This document shows positions 6,535 to 15,486 of a stretch of 55,791 bases of DNA, piece by piece. The notes under the pieces are model-generated. The model made no database searches, had not been told where the DNA came from, and saw only the letters and a list, made by a program, of their open reading frames with translations. Origin of the DNA: an uncultured Agathobaculum sp. (GTDB taxonomy: Bacteria; Bacillota; Clostridia; Oscillospirales; Butyricicoccaceae); contig NZ_CALWJK010000008.1 of NCBI RefSeq assembly GCF_944380975.1, positions 1 to 55,791 on the forward strand, in the 5' to 3' direction. Each line of letters starts with the position of its first letter. The first letter of the stretch is position 1. The position numbers and the translations under genes are program-made.

Positions 6535-7681
6535 CGTCCGCCGCCTCCTCTGCGATGCCGTTTACCGTCACCGTGCCGAGCATCGGGATTTCATTCGCGT
6601 CCAGCGGCACATTGTCCGTGCCGCCGCCCACCAGCAGATCCGCGCAATCGGTCACGCCGGGCAAGCCCATCACAAGCGCCAGCACACGGTTATACACCAC
6701 CTCTGCGCCCTCGGTGAATGCGATCTCTCCCAGATATTCGGCCAGCCGCTCAGTAAGCACTTGCTCGGTGTTCAATTTGGACACCGTGCCGTCGGTCGTG
6801 ACCGTGACACTGACCGTAACCGGCACACCCGCCGCACTCTCGACCGTCACCTCGGCGGTGACCGGCCGCTGCGTCTCGATGTAGGCCGCAACTTCGGCGC
6901 GCAATTCCTCCTCGACCGGCCGCAGCGCCATGTCTGCGATGATGACCTTGACCGTGCCCGGCCCGTCCCAGCAACGAATGACCGACGCTGCGCCCACGCC
7001 GTTGACCGCAAGCGCCCACTGGTGATAGTGCCGGTCATTGCCCGAGGTCGGCGGCGTCTTTTTGTACGCATCCAGACGGGCAAACAGCGCCGCGTCTGTC
7101 TCCGGATCGGTGCCGCCCGCGGCGGCTTCTTCGTTGGTGAGGGCGGTAACGCCGCTGACCGCCTGCTGCATGCTGATGATCGCGCCCGCGGGGACGTTGT
7201 AGGCCGTGCCGACCGCGTCCGCCGTCGCCGTGACCGTTCCGCTGCCCGATTCACCCAGCGTCAGCGCTTCGTCGGTCGCAAAGCCCAGTCCGTCCTGCGT
7301 GACGCACAGCGTACCCGCCGGAATGGTCGTGCCCGCCGAGCCGGTGAAAGTCAGCAGAACACTCGCCACCGTGCCGGGCTTGCGCGTGATGCCGTAGCCC
7401 GCCGCGTTTTTGTCGATGAAGCGGCCGCTCGTCTCGTCTACAAACGAGATGGGCACCTGTGCGCGCAGCGCCTGCAAGCCCTCCCAGAACACATAAGCGC
7501 CGGGCGCGAGGATGATCTGCAGCAGCGTGCCCTCGGCGGTGGACAGCCCCAGCTCGTCCGAGAGAAAGGCGCGCAGCATGTCTTGGATGCCTTCGGGCGT
7601 CAGGCTGTCGAAGTCCTGCGTGAGCAGCGTCGCTTTGAGCGCGTCCAGCTGCGTTTGCAAAGTTTCTGCATTATCCGACAT
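6524..7681 (-). CDS. Baseplate J-like protein (XkdT)
   Basis: 385 residues of the gpJ/Mu gp47 family, the main wedge component of the contractile baseplate. Typical signs are the N-terminal TPEGIQDMLRAFLSDELGL, the segment FWEGLQALRAQVPISFVDETSGRFIDKNAAGYGITRKPG, and the central repeat-like beta domains with PAGTLCVTQDGLGFATDE. The 17-bp dispersed motif lies inside the gene at 6768-6784 and there encodes VSKLNT. Confidence 0.9.
   Translation of the reverse strand: MSDNAETLQTQLDALKATLLTQDFDSLTPEGIQDMLRAFLSDELGLSTAEGTLLQIILAPGAYVFWEGLQALRAQVPISFVDETSGRFIDKNAAGYGITRKPGTVASVLLTFTGSAGTTIPAGTLCVTQDGLGFATDEALTLGESGSGTVTATADAVGTAYNVPAGAIISMQQAVSGVTALTNEEAAAGGTDPETDAALFARLDAYKKTPPTSGNDRHYHQWALAVNGVGAASVIRCWDGPGTVKVIIADMALRPVEEELRAEVAAYIETQRPVTAEVTVESAAGVPVTVSVTVTTDGTVSKLNTEQVLTERLAEYLGEIAFTEGAEVVYNRVLALVMGLPGVTDCADLLVGGGTDNVPLDANEIPMLGTVTVNGIAEEAADDGA
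6768..6784 (+). repeat. Dispersed 17-bp motif, copy 2
   Basis: GTGTTCAATTTGGACAC inside the baseplate J gene, preceded by G. Confidence 0.9.
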
Positions 7682-8111
7682 CGGTTTCCACCTCCATTTT
7701 CACCTCACCGTACACACTTTGAATGGCAAAGCCGACCGTCAGCCGGTCTCCCACCACGGCGATCGTCGTGCCGGTCACCGCTGTGATATAAGGACTGGCG
7801 AGCAGACACTCCTCGATGTAGCGCTGCACCTCGGCGCGCTTGGTCTCCGCCTGATAGCCCTGCCCGATCAGCATGTACGTTTCGTTGCCGTAATTCGCGG
7901 AAAAGCACGGCCAGAGGAACCGCTCGGTGTGCAGCGCGTTCCACGCCCACACCGCAACCGCCTCCGCACGCTCGACCACGACCGGCACGCCTTGCCGCAA
8001 GATGGGAACGTCGTTTACGAAATCCCACGCGCATTCGCGCAGCACGGGCAGTTCTGCCGCCGGGGCCGCTGCCGTCGGCTGCAAATACGGAAAAATACTC
8101 TCCTCGGCCAT
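7671..8111 (-). CDS. Baseplate protein XkdS-like (DUF2634)
   Basis: 146 residues, gp25/lysozyme-like wedge family in PBSX-type phages. The central part (VERAEAVAVWAWNALHTERF...YGNE) is the usual DUF2634 signature. It precedes baseplate J with an 11-base overlap, as in the xkdS-xkdT order. Confidence 0.8.
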   Translation of the reverse strand: MAEESIFPYLQPTAAAPAAELPVLRECAWDFVNDVPILRQGVPVVVERAEAVAVWAWNALHTERFLWPCFSANYGNETYMLIGQGYQAETKRAEVQRYIEECLLASPYITAVTGTTIAVVGDRLTVGFAIQSVYGEVKMEVETDVG

Positions 8112-8115
8112 GGGT

Positions 8116-8385
8116 TTACCCTCCTTCCATCGTCAGCAGCACGTCGTAGTGCTGCCGGTCTGCCGAGCGCAGCAGCAGGACACGGTCGCCGCGCGAAACG
8201 CCGCGCCGCAAGCCTGCGGCAAAGCCCAGATCGTCCTCGTCGAGCGGTAGGCCGTCCGCCTGCACCGCGACCTCGCCGTCGTGCTGGGTGTCCTTTGTCA
8301 CATGACCGAACACCAGCGCCGCGCCCGTGCCGGACGAACCGCCGCCGTTTCCCAGCTCCCGTGCCAATTCTGCCAATGCGCTCAT
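8116..8385 (-). CDS. DUF2577 protein (XkdR-like)
   Basis: 89 residues, small beta-rich baseplate/spike accessory protein (GLRRGVSRGDRVLLLRSADRQHYDVL). Its start overlaps the stop of the hub gene by four bases. Position between the XkdQ-like hub and XkdS-like protein is the standard PBSX order. Confidence 0.75.
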   Translation of the reverse strand: MSALAELARELGNGGGSSGTGAALVFGHVTKDTQHDGEVAVQADGLPLDEDDLGFAAGLRRGVSRGDRVLLLRSADRQHYDVLLTMEGG

Positions 8386-9389
8386 CCGTCCACCTCGCTT
8401 CCGCTCTCGCTCTCGCGCATCTCGTTCTTGAAATTCAGCGTCAGGCGGCAGGTGTACACCCCGTTCTGCCAGACGTGCGTGTCCTCGTCAATCCAGCAGG
8501 TGTTGGCAAGGCCGGTGTACGGCTCGGCAATGTAGATCGTGTTGCCGGTGATGAGCTTTGTGTGACCGAGACAGGTCACGCTGGCGCGCCGCTCGACGCC
8601 ATTGTCCGCGAGGATCTCTTTTGCCTCGGCGGTCGCGTCCTCGCCGTCCGACTGCGTCAGCACGTCGGCCAGCAGGCCGTACCGTTTGACCGCTGGGTTG
8701 TCAGAAATTTCGCGCACAAAGTTGCCGTCACTGTCCACGATGATGACGCGGTTTTTCATGTTCTCGATGCTCTCGCCATAGGTCGCGGTCTGCAAATTCG
8801 TCCCGCGCTGCAAAATCACCGACTGCGGCGTCACCGTGCGCTCGATGACGTCCAGCCGCAGCCCGGAAAACCGCAGCAGATACTTCTTGCCGGTTTGCTG
8901 GCTCGCGAGCGTGTAGGCCGTGTCGATGATGCGATAGACCTCGGTGGCCGAAAACTTGCGCCGGATGGCGACGCCCGTCTGCGCCAGCGACCCGACCGGC
9001 ACGCCGTAGGTGCTGCACAGCTGCCGCGTGATGGTTTCGGGCGTCTCGCCCGTGTATTTGCGGCTCGCGCGGCTGTTCTTCAGATAAAAACCGTAATCGT
9101 AGCAGGTGACCGACATGGTGGATGCGTCGGTCGATTTATCCTTGCTGGCCACGACGCCGGCAAACAGGGTTTCATTGCCCACGCCCATCGAAATGCCGCC
9201 CGCAAGCGGCAGATAGACGTAAGGCAGGCGCGGGTCGGTGGCAGAGACGATCATCTCCAGCTCGAGCGTGCGGCACACGCTATCCACGTCGCCCGACCAC
9301 GCGATGCGCCGGAACATGTGCGACACATCCCACTCGCCGTCGTCATTGCGGACATGCACCCACGGGTGCACATACTGGTATTGCTCCAT
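8382..9389 (-). CDS. Tail hub protein XkdQ-like (gpD family)
   Basis: 335 residues. It resembles the phage late control gpD/XkdQ hub that caps the tail tube and carries the spike. Visible features: DVSHMFRRIAWSGDVDSVCRTLEL at about 20-45, the conserved YDYGFYLKNSRASRKYTGETPETI near 138-162, and a C-terminal domain with TKLITGNTIYIAEPYTGLANTCWI. Confidence 0.85.
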   Translation of the reverse strand: MEQYQYVHPWVHVRNDDGEWDVSHMFRRIAWSGDVDSVCRTLELEMIVSATDPRLPYVYLPLAGGISMGVGNETLFAGVVASKDKSTDASTMSVTCYDYGFYLKNSRASRKYTGETPETITRQLCSTYGVPVGSLAQTGVAIRRKFSATEVYRIIDTAYTLASQQTGKKYLLRFSGLRLDVIERTVTPQSVILQRGTNLQTATYGESIENMKNRVIIVDSDGNFVREISDNPAVKRYGLLADVLTQSDGEDATAEAKEILADNGVERRASVTCLGHTKLITGNTIYIAEPYTGLANTCWIDEDTHVWQNGVYTCRLTLNFKNEMRESESGSEVDG

Positions 9390-9404
9390 GTCTCCCGCCC
9401 TCCT

Positions 9405-10169
9405 TTACAGCGCCGACGCGGGCGGGATTTTGAGAACGCTCCCGTCGTAGATGAGGTTGGGGTTTGGGATGCCGTTATAGGCGGCGAGTTTGGGGTACAG
9501 GTTCGCGTTGCCGTAATACTTGCGGCAGATGCCGGAAAGCGTGTCGCCCGGCTGCACCGTGTGGTTCTGCACCGCAGTCTGCGCGGGCGTTTCGGTTGCG
9601 CGGGCGGGTGTGGACACGGTCGCCGCCTGTCCGGAGGACGTGCCCTCGTCGCCCACCAGCCGCACAGGGTTGGGCTGGCGGTGCCGCCGCATGGTCAGCA
9701 CGCAGTAGTAGTCGCCCGTGCCCTCCTGCTGGCGGTATTGCAGGTTTTCCAGCAGCACCTCGCACTGCGTGCGGCTGTCCGAGACGATGAACCGGCACAC
9801 CTCTTTCCGGTCACCCGTCAGCTCAAAGAAGTCGATATAATGGAACGGCTCAAGCACCGTGGTCGGGTCGTTAAAGGGGTACGCCTGCACGGGCAGCATG
9901 AACTCCAACCGCTCGGTAAACAGCGTGCGGTCGCCCGCGAGATGTACGTCCCCGAAGCCGGTGAGGTTGACCGTCTCGATGTTCACGCCGCGGTCGATGA
10001 TATATTCCTTGGGCGTGACCGGCAGCACAACCTCCTGCCCGGTGGTCAGGTTGAAGAAAATGATGCGGCGCTTGCGGGGGCGATAGGCTGCCGCCTGCTG
10101 GGCGGCCAGCGTGCCGACCATATTGCCGATGACGGCGCCGCCGATGATAATACCGCCTGTGATGGACAT
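9405..10169 (-). CDS. LysM tail protein (XkdP-like)
   Basis: 254 residues. The N-terminal part has the XkdP pattern (FFNLTTGQEVVLPVTPKEYIIDRG then NIETVNLTGFGDVHLAGDR); the C-terminal 50 residues are a LysM domain (HTVQPGDTLSGICRKYYGNANLYPKLAAYNGI). XkdP-like proteins sit between tape measure and hub, and the LysM probably contacts peptidoglycan during DNA entry. Confidence 0.88.
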   Translation of the reverse strand: MSITGGIIIGGAVIGNMVGTLAAQQAAAYRPRKRRIIFFNLTTGQEVVLPVTPKEYIIDRGVNIETVNLTGFGDVHLAGDRTLFTERLEFMLPVQAYPFNDPTTVLEPFHYIDFFELTGDRKEVCRFIVSDSRTQCEVLLENLQYRQQEGTGDYYCVLTMRRHRQPNPVRLVGDEGTSSGQAATVSTPARATETPAQTAVQNHTVQPGDTLSGICRKYYGNANLYPKLAAYNGIPNPNLIYDGSVLKIPPASAL

Positions 10170-10195
10170 GGGGCGTTCCTCCTTTCCCGATGTGA

Positions 10196-12430
10196 TCAGC
10201 GCAGAATACGTACCTGCGCCATAATGCGCGCCGCAACCGCCTCGGCGATCGCGCCGATGTCGCTGTCCTGCCGGACGGTGTAGTTGCCGCCCATATTGAT
10301 GACCACGCCACCTGTGCCGCCCTGATCCTGCGCCCGCGCTTCGCGCGCAGTCAGCACGCGCTCGCCCTCGTGCAGCAGATAGAGCGTGTTGTCGCGCGGC
10401 ACGCGGTTTTCGCCGATGGCGCGATAGGGCGATGTCGCGCCGGTCAGGTGCGAGCCGGTGGTCGTACCGGTCAGGTGCGAGCTGGTGATTGTGCCGCTAG
10501 ACGTACCGATCGACGTGCGAGCAGATGCGCCCGCAGCAATACCGCCGCTGGTGGATACGCTTTCGTACAGCACCGGCACTTTAATCGGCGGTGGTGTATA
10601 GCTGTTAATGTGACGGGTGATGCCTTGCGTCAGCTTTTCGCTAACCGAATAACCCGCATTTTCATATGCATCCCCAGCACCGGCGGCGATGCCGTCTGCC
10701 AAAGCGATATTGGCCTCGGTCATGGCATCAGCCGCATCCGTCTGCATATAGGTACTGTATGCCAGCGACTCCGCTTCGCCTTTCGCCGTAGCCAGTTGTG
10801 CCTGCGCGTCCAATATCTCGGCATCGGTTGCCGTCGAACTCTCAATCGTCGCCATCGCATTCATATACCGCTGGTGCAAATCTTCTACCTGCGCGGCAAT
10901 TTTAGCATCCATATCCGCGGGTATTTCGCCGGTAAACATGCCGTTAAACACGTCCTGATAGATGCCTTGCTGGAGATTTTCCGCATCGGCCTTAAATCTG
11001 CCAAGCTGCTCGTTCATCTCCATCATCTTCTGCCCGGCTTCACCTTCGAGCCAGTCGATCTGGTCGGACATGCCGATTTTCTTGCCCTCGTTGTAACCCT
11101 CGCCCATGGCGTTCTGCAGCTCCTGATTCCAGCCCTCGAGCGTGGAGGACAGCCCCTCAAAGGTCTTACTCTGCTGCTCCATGGCGCCGGAGTACATCTG
11201 CTCCATGTAGGACTGGATGATCTGCACGGCGTCGGTGCCCGCGATGTCGCCGCCCGAAATCATGGAATAAGCGTCGCCCTTGCTCACGCCCTTGGCATTT
11301 GCCAGCGCGCCGATCGCGTCGATGCCGCGATCTTGTAGGATGTTCAAATCCTCGAGCGTGGTCTTGTTGCTCGAGCGCATGCGGCCGAGCGCGGTGGACA
11401 CATTGGTCATGTCCGCCGCCGTCATGCCGAGCGCCGCGCCTGCGTCGCCAACCGCGGTCAGTGCGGGAAGCATCTCATTCGCCGCGTAACCGTAGGTCTT
11501 GAGCGTCTTGCTCATGGCTGTCAGGTCGCTGTACAGAAACGGCGTGACGTTGGCCATGGTTTTCAGTTCACTCAGATATTGCTGCGCCGTGTCCTTCGAG
11601 CCGAACAGCGTCGTGAATGACGTAAGATCGGTCTCGCGCTGGCCTGCAAGCGCCGAGCCGCTTTCCAGATCGGCCGCCTGACGCTCTTGCACAGCGTTGT
11701 ACTGATCCTGCACATAGCTTTTGAACGCTTCGTCCCGGCTTTCAAACTTCTGTGTTGCGGCTTCGATGCCGCCGGACACCGCGCCGATCAGACCACCCGC
11801 AGCCGCGCCAATAGCCGTGCCAATACCGGGCGCAACCATCGAACCAGCGGCCGCGCCCATGGTCGCGCCCGAAATCGCGCTGCCGAGGAACGATTCAATC
11901 GCCGCACCATCGGTCGTGCCGTAGTACGAGCCGAAGAACGCCCCCGCCGCACCCGACAGGCTGTTGCTCAGCATGTCACCGAAGCCCGCGGTCGCCAGTG
12001 CCGAACCAACCGTGCCCAGCATCGAACCGGAGCTGCCCGCCTTGGCACTGCTCCCGCCCGCCGCGCTTTGCCGGTTGGCGATTTTGCTGTTCGTACCGGC
12101 GAGCGTCCGCATGCTTTTCTCTGCTTCTATTGCATTCGCATTGACCGCTTTTAGCTGGCTGGCCAGATTATTCAGCTCAAACTGCTTATCTTTCATGGCC
12201 AGCTCATCCGCTGCGTCTCCCGTTTCTTCAAAGCGTTTTTTTGCTTCTCGCAGCTCGTTTTTGACCTTTGTCATATTGAGCTGCACGGAAACGCGCGTCT
12301 TATTCAGCGTATCAAGGCTTTGCTGTAACGACTCGATGCTCTTCACGCCCGTGCGCGTTGCATCTGCAATCTTCTTGAGGGTCGTGGTATAGTTGTCCTT
12401 CGCGCTCAGCGCAATCGAAACGTCAGGCAT
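10196..12430 (-). CDS. Tail tape measure protein
   Basis: 744 residues. N-terminal coiled coil (about 1-110), Gly/Ala-rich membrane-like segments at about 185-235 (AAAGSMVAPGIGTAIGAAAGGLIGA), tape-measure core with YLSELKTMANVTPF and TALGRMRSSNKTTLEDLN, and a C-terminal region with INSYTPPPIKVPVLYES. It sets tail length and helps DNA entry. ATG at 12430 has GGAGG about 9 bases upstream and overlaps the end of the frameshift chaperone frame by 8 bases. At 744 residues a short-to-medium tail is expected. Confidence 0.9.
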   Translation of the reverse strand: MPDVSIALSAKDNYTTTLKKIADATRTGVKSIESLQQSLDTLNKTRVSVQLNMTKVKNELREAKKRFEETGDAADELAMKDKQFELNNLASQLKAVNANAIEAEKSMRTLAGTNSKIANRQSAAGGSSAKAGSSGSMLGTVGSALATAGFGDMLSNSLSGAAGAFFGSYYGTTDGAAIESFLGSAISGATMGAAAGSMVAPGIGTAIGAAAGGLIGAVSGGIEAATQKFESRDEAFKSYVQDQYNAVQERQAADLESGSALAGQRETDLTSFTTLFGSKDTAQQYLSELKTMANVTPFLYSDLTAMSKTLKTYGYAANEMLPALTAVGDAGAALGMTAADMTNVSTALGRMRSSNKTTLEDLNILQDRGIDAIGALANAKGVSKGDAYSMISGGDIAGTDAVQIIQSYMEQMYSGAMEQQSKTFEGLSSTLEGWNQELQNAMGEGYNEGKKIGMSDQIDWLEGEAGQKMMEMNEQLGRFKADAENLQQGIYQDVFNGMFTGEIPADMDAKIAAQVEDLHQRYMNAMATIESSTATDAEILDAQAQLATAKGEAESLAYSTYMQTDAADAMTEANIALADGIAAGAGDAYENAGYSVSEKLTQGITRHINSYTPPPIKVPVLYESVSTSGGIAAGASARTSIGTSSGTITSSHLTGTTTGSHLTGATSPYRAIGENRVPRDNTLYLLHEGERVLTAREARAQDQGGTGGVVINMGGNYTVRQDSDIGAIAEAVAARIMAQVRILR

Positions 12431-12632
12431 GGGCGGCGGCCTCCTCCCGGTGCAGTTTTTCACTCTCCGCCCGCCAGCGGATGCCCTCGAGCGCCTTGGG
12501 CAGACACTCGGCCATGACAAACGCCTGCAGCACCAGCTTCTCGCCGGGCGGGAGCTTCAGATAGTCGGACGGCAAGACGTGATGCTGCCGAAAGAGCAGG
12601 TACATCAAAAACGTCTCGTCGTCCTCTCTCAG
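12423..12632 (-). CDS. Frameshift extension of tail chaperone (GT-type)
   Basis: This frame has no good independent ribosome site and continues the XkdN-like gene after a -1 shift. From the slip site it reads LREDDETFLMYLLFRQHHVL and ends at EEAAAHA, adding 69 residues to give a fusion of about 201. In lambda G/GT and in many contractile phages the shifted product is the minority form that recruits the tape measure to tail tube subunits. It could also be translated weakly from an internal TTG/ATG, but the overlap and slip site favour fusion. Confidence 0.85.
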   Translation of the reverse strand: MREDDETFLMYLLFRQHHVLPSDYLKLPPGEKLVLQAFVMAECLPKALEGIRWRAESEKLHREEAAAHA

Positions 12633-13027
12633 TTTTTTTCGATATCCGCCAAAATCTGCAGCGTGGACGCGCGGTAGCCGGACAGCTTTTCGATCGCGGC
12701 CTGCAAGTCCTCGATCTCGCCTGCGCGCAGCATCTCGCGCACGACCTCATAGGGCGTCACTGAGCCGCACGCCTGCTGCAAACGCTTGTCGCGCAGGTTG
12801 GGTTCAACCACGCCCGCCGTGATGATTGCCGCAGCGAAATCCGCGCCGCTCGACATTTGCTGGATCTCGCGCACCTCGTTATAGCTCAGCTCGCGGATGC
12901 GGAACACGACCGGATTGCCGTCCGCGTCCGTCCAGCTCTTAAACTGCAAAAGCTGCTCGCCGGGTGCGCGCTTGCACACGTCCAGCAGGCGTTCAACTGT
13001 AGTCGGGGTTTTCTTTTCGTTAGCCAT
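12629..13027 (-). CDS. Tail assembly chaperone (XkdN-like)
   Basis: 132 residues in the unshifted form (pattern RIRELSYNEVREIQQMSS, then VVEPNLRDKRLQQACG), matching XkdN tail assembly chaperones located between tube and tape measure. It ends ADIEKN followed by TGA. The heptamer A-AAA-AAC at 12632-12638 is in the correct phase for -1 frameshifting just before the stop. Confidence 0.85.
   Translation of the reverse strand: MANEKKTPTTVERLLDVCKRAPGEQLLQFKSWTDADGNPVVFRIRELSYNEVREIQQMSSGADFAAAIITAGVVEPNLRDKRLQQACGSVTPYEVVREMLRAGEIEDLQAAIEKLSGYRASTLQILADIEKN
12632..12638 (-). other. -1 ribosomal slippery heptamer
   Basis: Minus strand A AAA AAC, with codons GAA-AAA-AAC in the zero frame and TGA right after. 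After slippage the next codon is CTG in the 12423-12632 frame. Confidence 0.85.
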
Positions 13028-13042
13028 ATTCGTTTCCTCCTG

Positions 13043-13486
13043 TTATTTCGGCTGAATTAAATCAAGATAGTCCCAGCGCGTAAATGTAAACGGACACTCA
13101 ATCTGTCCTTTGGCGGCCAGCTCCCAGTCCGCGAGCGTCAGGTCATCAAACGATGCGTCGTAAATGACCACGCGCTCTGCGCCGTAGGAATCCGGGTCGT
13201 CGAGCAACGAGATCAGCTTGACGCGCGTGTCCTTGCCCTCTTTCAGGTTGTCGCTCATCTTGATCGCCATGCGGGAATTGACCTTGTGGAAACGAATCGT
13301 GCCCGTGCCCTTGGCGCTCATCAGCTTGGTATCTACCATGAACTGGCAGCACATCGGCACTTCCTCTTTGTTTGCTGCGACCTTGGCCTGCATACCGAGC
13401 GTCTCGCCGCACAGTTCGTCGTCCATCCATGCCTGTCCGTGCGTGCCCGAAATGACGCGCGAGGCAGAATCCATGCTTGCACTCAT
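13043..13486 (-). CDS. Tail tube protein (XkdM-like)
   Basis: 147 residues. The pattern ISGTHGQAWMDDELCGE at the start and the middle MSAKGTGTIRFHKVNSRM are characteristic of XkdM/DUF2001 inner tube subunits. It follows the sheath gene, as expected for a contractile tail. Confidence 0.88.
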   Translation of the reverse strand: MSASMDSASRVISGTHGQAWMDDELCGETLGMQAKVAANKEEVPMCCQFMVDTKLMSAKGTGTIRFHKVNSRMAIKMSDNLKEGKDTRVKLISLLDDPDSYGAERVVIYDASFDDLTLADWELAAKGQIECPFTFTRWDYLDLIQPK

Positions 13487-13500
13487 GTCTGCACCTCCTT

Positions 13501-14556
13501 TTATACCGTGATATGCATCGTGACATCTTCGATCGCGTCCACGATCGTGAACTTGCCCACGAGGAACACATGCGAGCCGGTATCCGCGTGGCGCAGCTCG
13601 TCGTCGCTCATCTCCTCGCCCGCGTCGCCCAGATAATCGCGTACGGCCTCGGTGTCGATATCGAGCGACGAGCCGCCCTCGAGCAGAATGCCCGCTGCCT
13701 CCAGCGTCTGGAAATAGCTGCGGCCTGCCGTCACCAGCAGCATGCGGTTGTCGTAGGTGTTGGCGAACTTGCCGATAAAGGTGTCCTCGATGGTCGCGCG
13801 GAAGTCCGCGTCCACGCGGTCAATGACCTCCAGCGCCTTGATTTTCTGAAAGATCGGGCCGTGGTCTCGGCTCGTGGTGGTCAGCGAATTGACCGCGCGC
13901 GCGATTTTGACCTGCCGCCCGTCGTGAATCAGAATCAGCTTGCCCGCGTCAATGGCGGCGTCCGCCGTCTCCTTGTCCAGTCGGGTAATATCGGTCAGCT
14001 CGGGCAGCGGCGCGTATGTCGCGCTCATCGTCCACGGCGTGCCCGCAATCACGCCCGCAATGCGTGAGCAATACTGCGCCTTGGTGAAGCTGTTTTCGCC
14101 GTCGGTCATGCCGTCCGCCTCGAAGTTAATGACCGGATCATAGTCTGCCACCGTCTCGGGCAGCACGCACTTGATGTGGCTGTGCGCCGCGCGGCGCTCC
14201 TTGAGCCATGTCACCATCGCCTGCGCTTCCTCACTTGTCAGGTCGGGCGGGCCGACCAGATAATCAACCTCCTGCGTGGCGAAATACGCGAGCGCCTGCG
14301 CGAGGTTTTCGTCCTCTTCGCCGGTGACGTACACATACACCGCCTTGGGCGGGTTGACATAACCGGCAAACGCCCACTCGAGATAGGCGCGGTTTTCCTC
14401 GCTCAGCTCGGCGGGGATTTTGGTCGCGCGCGTCAGGCGATGCGCGCCCGTCTGCGTGGTGTCGCGCACAATCACGCCGACATAGCCCTTGTCGCCCATG
14501 GCGATCGTCAGCTGCGCGGCGGTCTGGAATGAAATATCAATCGAAGGCAGTCCCAT
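13501..14556 (-). CDS. Tail sheath protein (XkdK-like)
   Basis: 351 residues. The N-terminus (GLPSIDISFQTAAQLTI) and the C-terminal domain (GKFANTYDNRMLLVTAGRSYFQTLEAAGIL) follow the tail-sheath family; the central domain has VDYLVGPPDLTSEEAQAMVTWL. This protein forms the contractile outer tail and proves the phage is a myovirus. Confidence 0.92.
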   Translation of the reverse strand: MGLPSIDISFQTAAQLTIAMGDKGYVGVIVRDTTQTGAHRLTRATKIPAELSEENRAYLEWAFAGYVNPPKAVYVYVTGEEDENLAQALAYFATQEVDYLVGPPDLTSEEAQAMVTWLKERRAAHSHIKCVLPETVADYDPVINFEADGMTDGENSFTKAQYCSRIAGVIAGTPWTMSATYAPLPELTDITRLDKETADAAIDAGKLILIHDGRQVKIARAVNSLTTTSRDHGPIFQKIKALEVIDRVDADFRATIEDTFIGKFANTYDNRMLLVTAGRSYFQTLEAAGILLEGGSSLDIDTEAVRDYLGDAGEEMSDDELRHADTGSHVFLVGKFTIVDAIEDVTMHITV

Positions 14557-14559
14557 GCC

Positions 14560-15027
14560 TTATCCCTCCTTTGTCTGGCTCGGCTGCGTACCGAAAGCCA
14601 CGTCTGCAATGAGCGGCTGCGTGACGGGTGCCGCCGGGCGGGTGTCCTCGTAGGTGACGGTAATCGTCACATCCGCGATGTCGAGCGAGCGCGACACATC
14701 GACGCGGGCGGCGGTCAGCTTGCGGTCGCCGCAATGAAGCGCGCCGCGCTGCAAAAACGCCGCGGTCAGCGTTTCGGTCACGTCATACAGGCGGGCGGTT
14801 TGGGTTTCGTAGCGGTCGCCCACCTCATCGGCACACTGCACCGTGATCATCTGCTCGACCTCGACCACCGCCGCCGTGCGCGAGGTGATCTTGCGTCCCT
14901 CCGGACGCAGGAAAAAGCTCGGCCGCTCGAACTGCTCGGGCAGCACATCGACGTACACCGTGCGGTCAGGATAAAGCCGCACAAGGATCGCGTTGATCCC
15001 GTCCATGATCTCTTTGATTTTCAGCAT
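14560..15027 (-). CDS. Tail terminator/completion protein (DUF6838-like)
   Basis: 155 residues with the pattern MLKIKEIMDGINAILVRLYP then RPSFFLRPEGRKIT. Proteins of this family precede the sheath gene in PBSX-like phages and are proposed to close the tail end (like P2 gpR). Function inferred from place and family style. Confidence 0.7.
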   Translation of the reverse strand: MLKIKEIMDGINAILVRLYPDRTVYVDVLPEQFERPSFFLRPEGRKITSRTAAVVEVEQMITVQCADEVGDRYETQTARLYDVTETLTAAFLQRGALHCGDRKLTAARVDVSRSLDIADVTITVTYEDTRPAAPVTQPLIADVAFGTQPSQTKEG

Positions 15028-15486
15028 TTATCGTCCCTCCAGTCGGCCCGCAACCTCGCGTCCCCACTTGTCCACCTCGCTTTGCAGCATGTGCGGCAGC
15101 GAGGGACGCGCGGCGTTATAAAACCCGCGACCGGACACATACAGCATCTTAATGCGCGGCCAGTAACGTGGGTTTCGTCCGCTTGGGCGGCGGATCGCGT
15201 GGCCGTTCTCCAGATAATTCGTGATTGCGTTCAGGCTGTCCGGGCCGCTGTCGGTGCCGGATGGACGGACAGCCGCATAGCCACCGCCCGAACCAACCAC
15301 ACGCGCTTGCACACCGCTGATATGGCCATGCGCGTCGTTAAGCTTGCCGCGAATCTGACTGCGCACCTCGGATTGCATCCGCGCGCCCAGCCGTTCATGG
15401 ATGGCGCGCTGGTCGGCGCGCTTGCGCTTGACCTCCGCGTCGCAGCGCTTGGCAAACTGCCGCAGACCGTCTGCATCCTGTGGCAT
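15028..15486 (-). CDS. HK97 gp10-like / XkdI-like neck protein
   Basis: 152 residues, basic, N-terminal helix followed by the HK97-gp10-like region and a C-terminal YNAARPSLPHML segment. Such proteins form part of the neck or tail completion. The start codon overlaps the stop of the upstream head-closure gene by one base. Confidence 0.7.
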   Translation of the reverse strand: MPQDADGLRQFAKRCDAEVKRKRADQRAIHERLGARMQSEVRSQIRGKLNDAHGHISGVQARVVGSGGGYAAVRPSGTDSGPDSLNAITNYLENGHAIRRPSGRNPRYWPRIKMLYVSGRGFYNAARPSLPHMLQSEVDKWGREVAGRLEGR

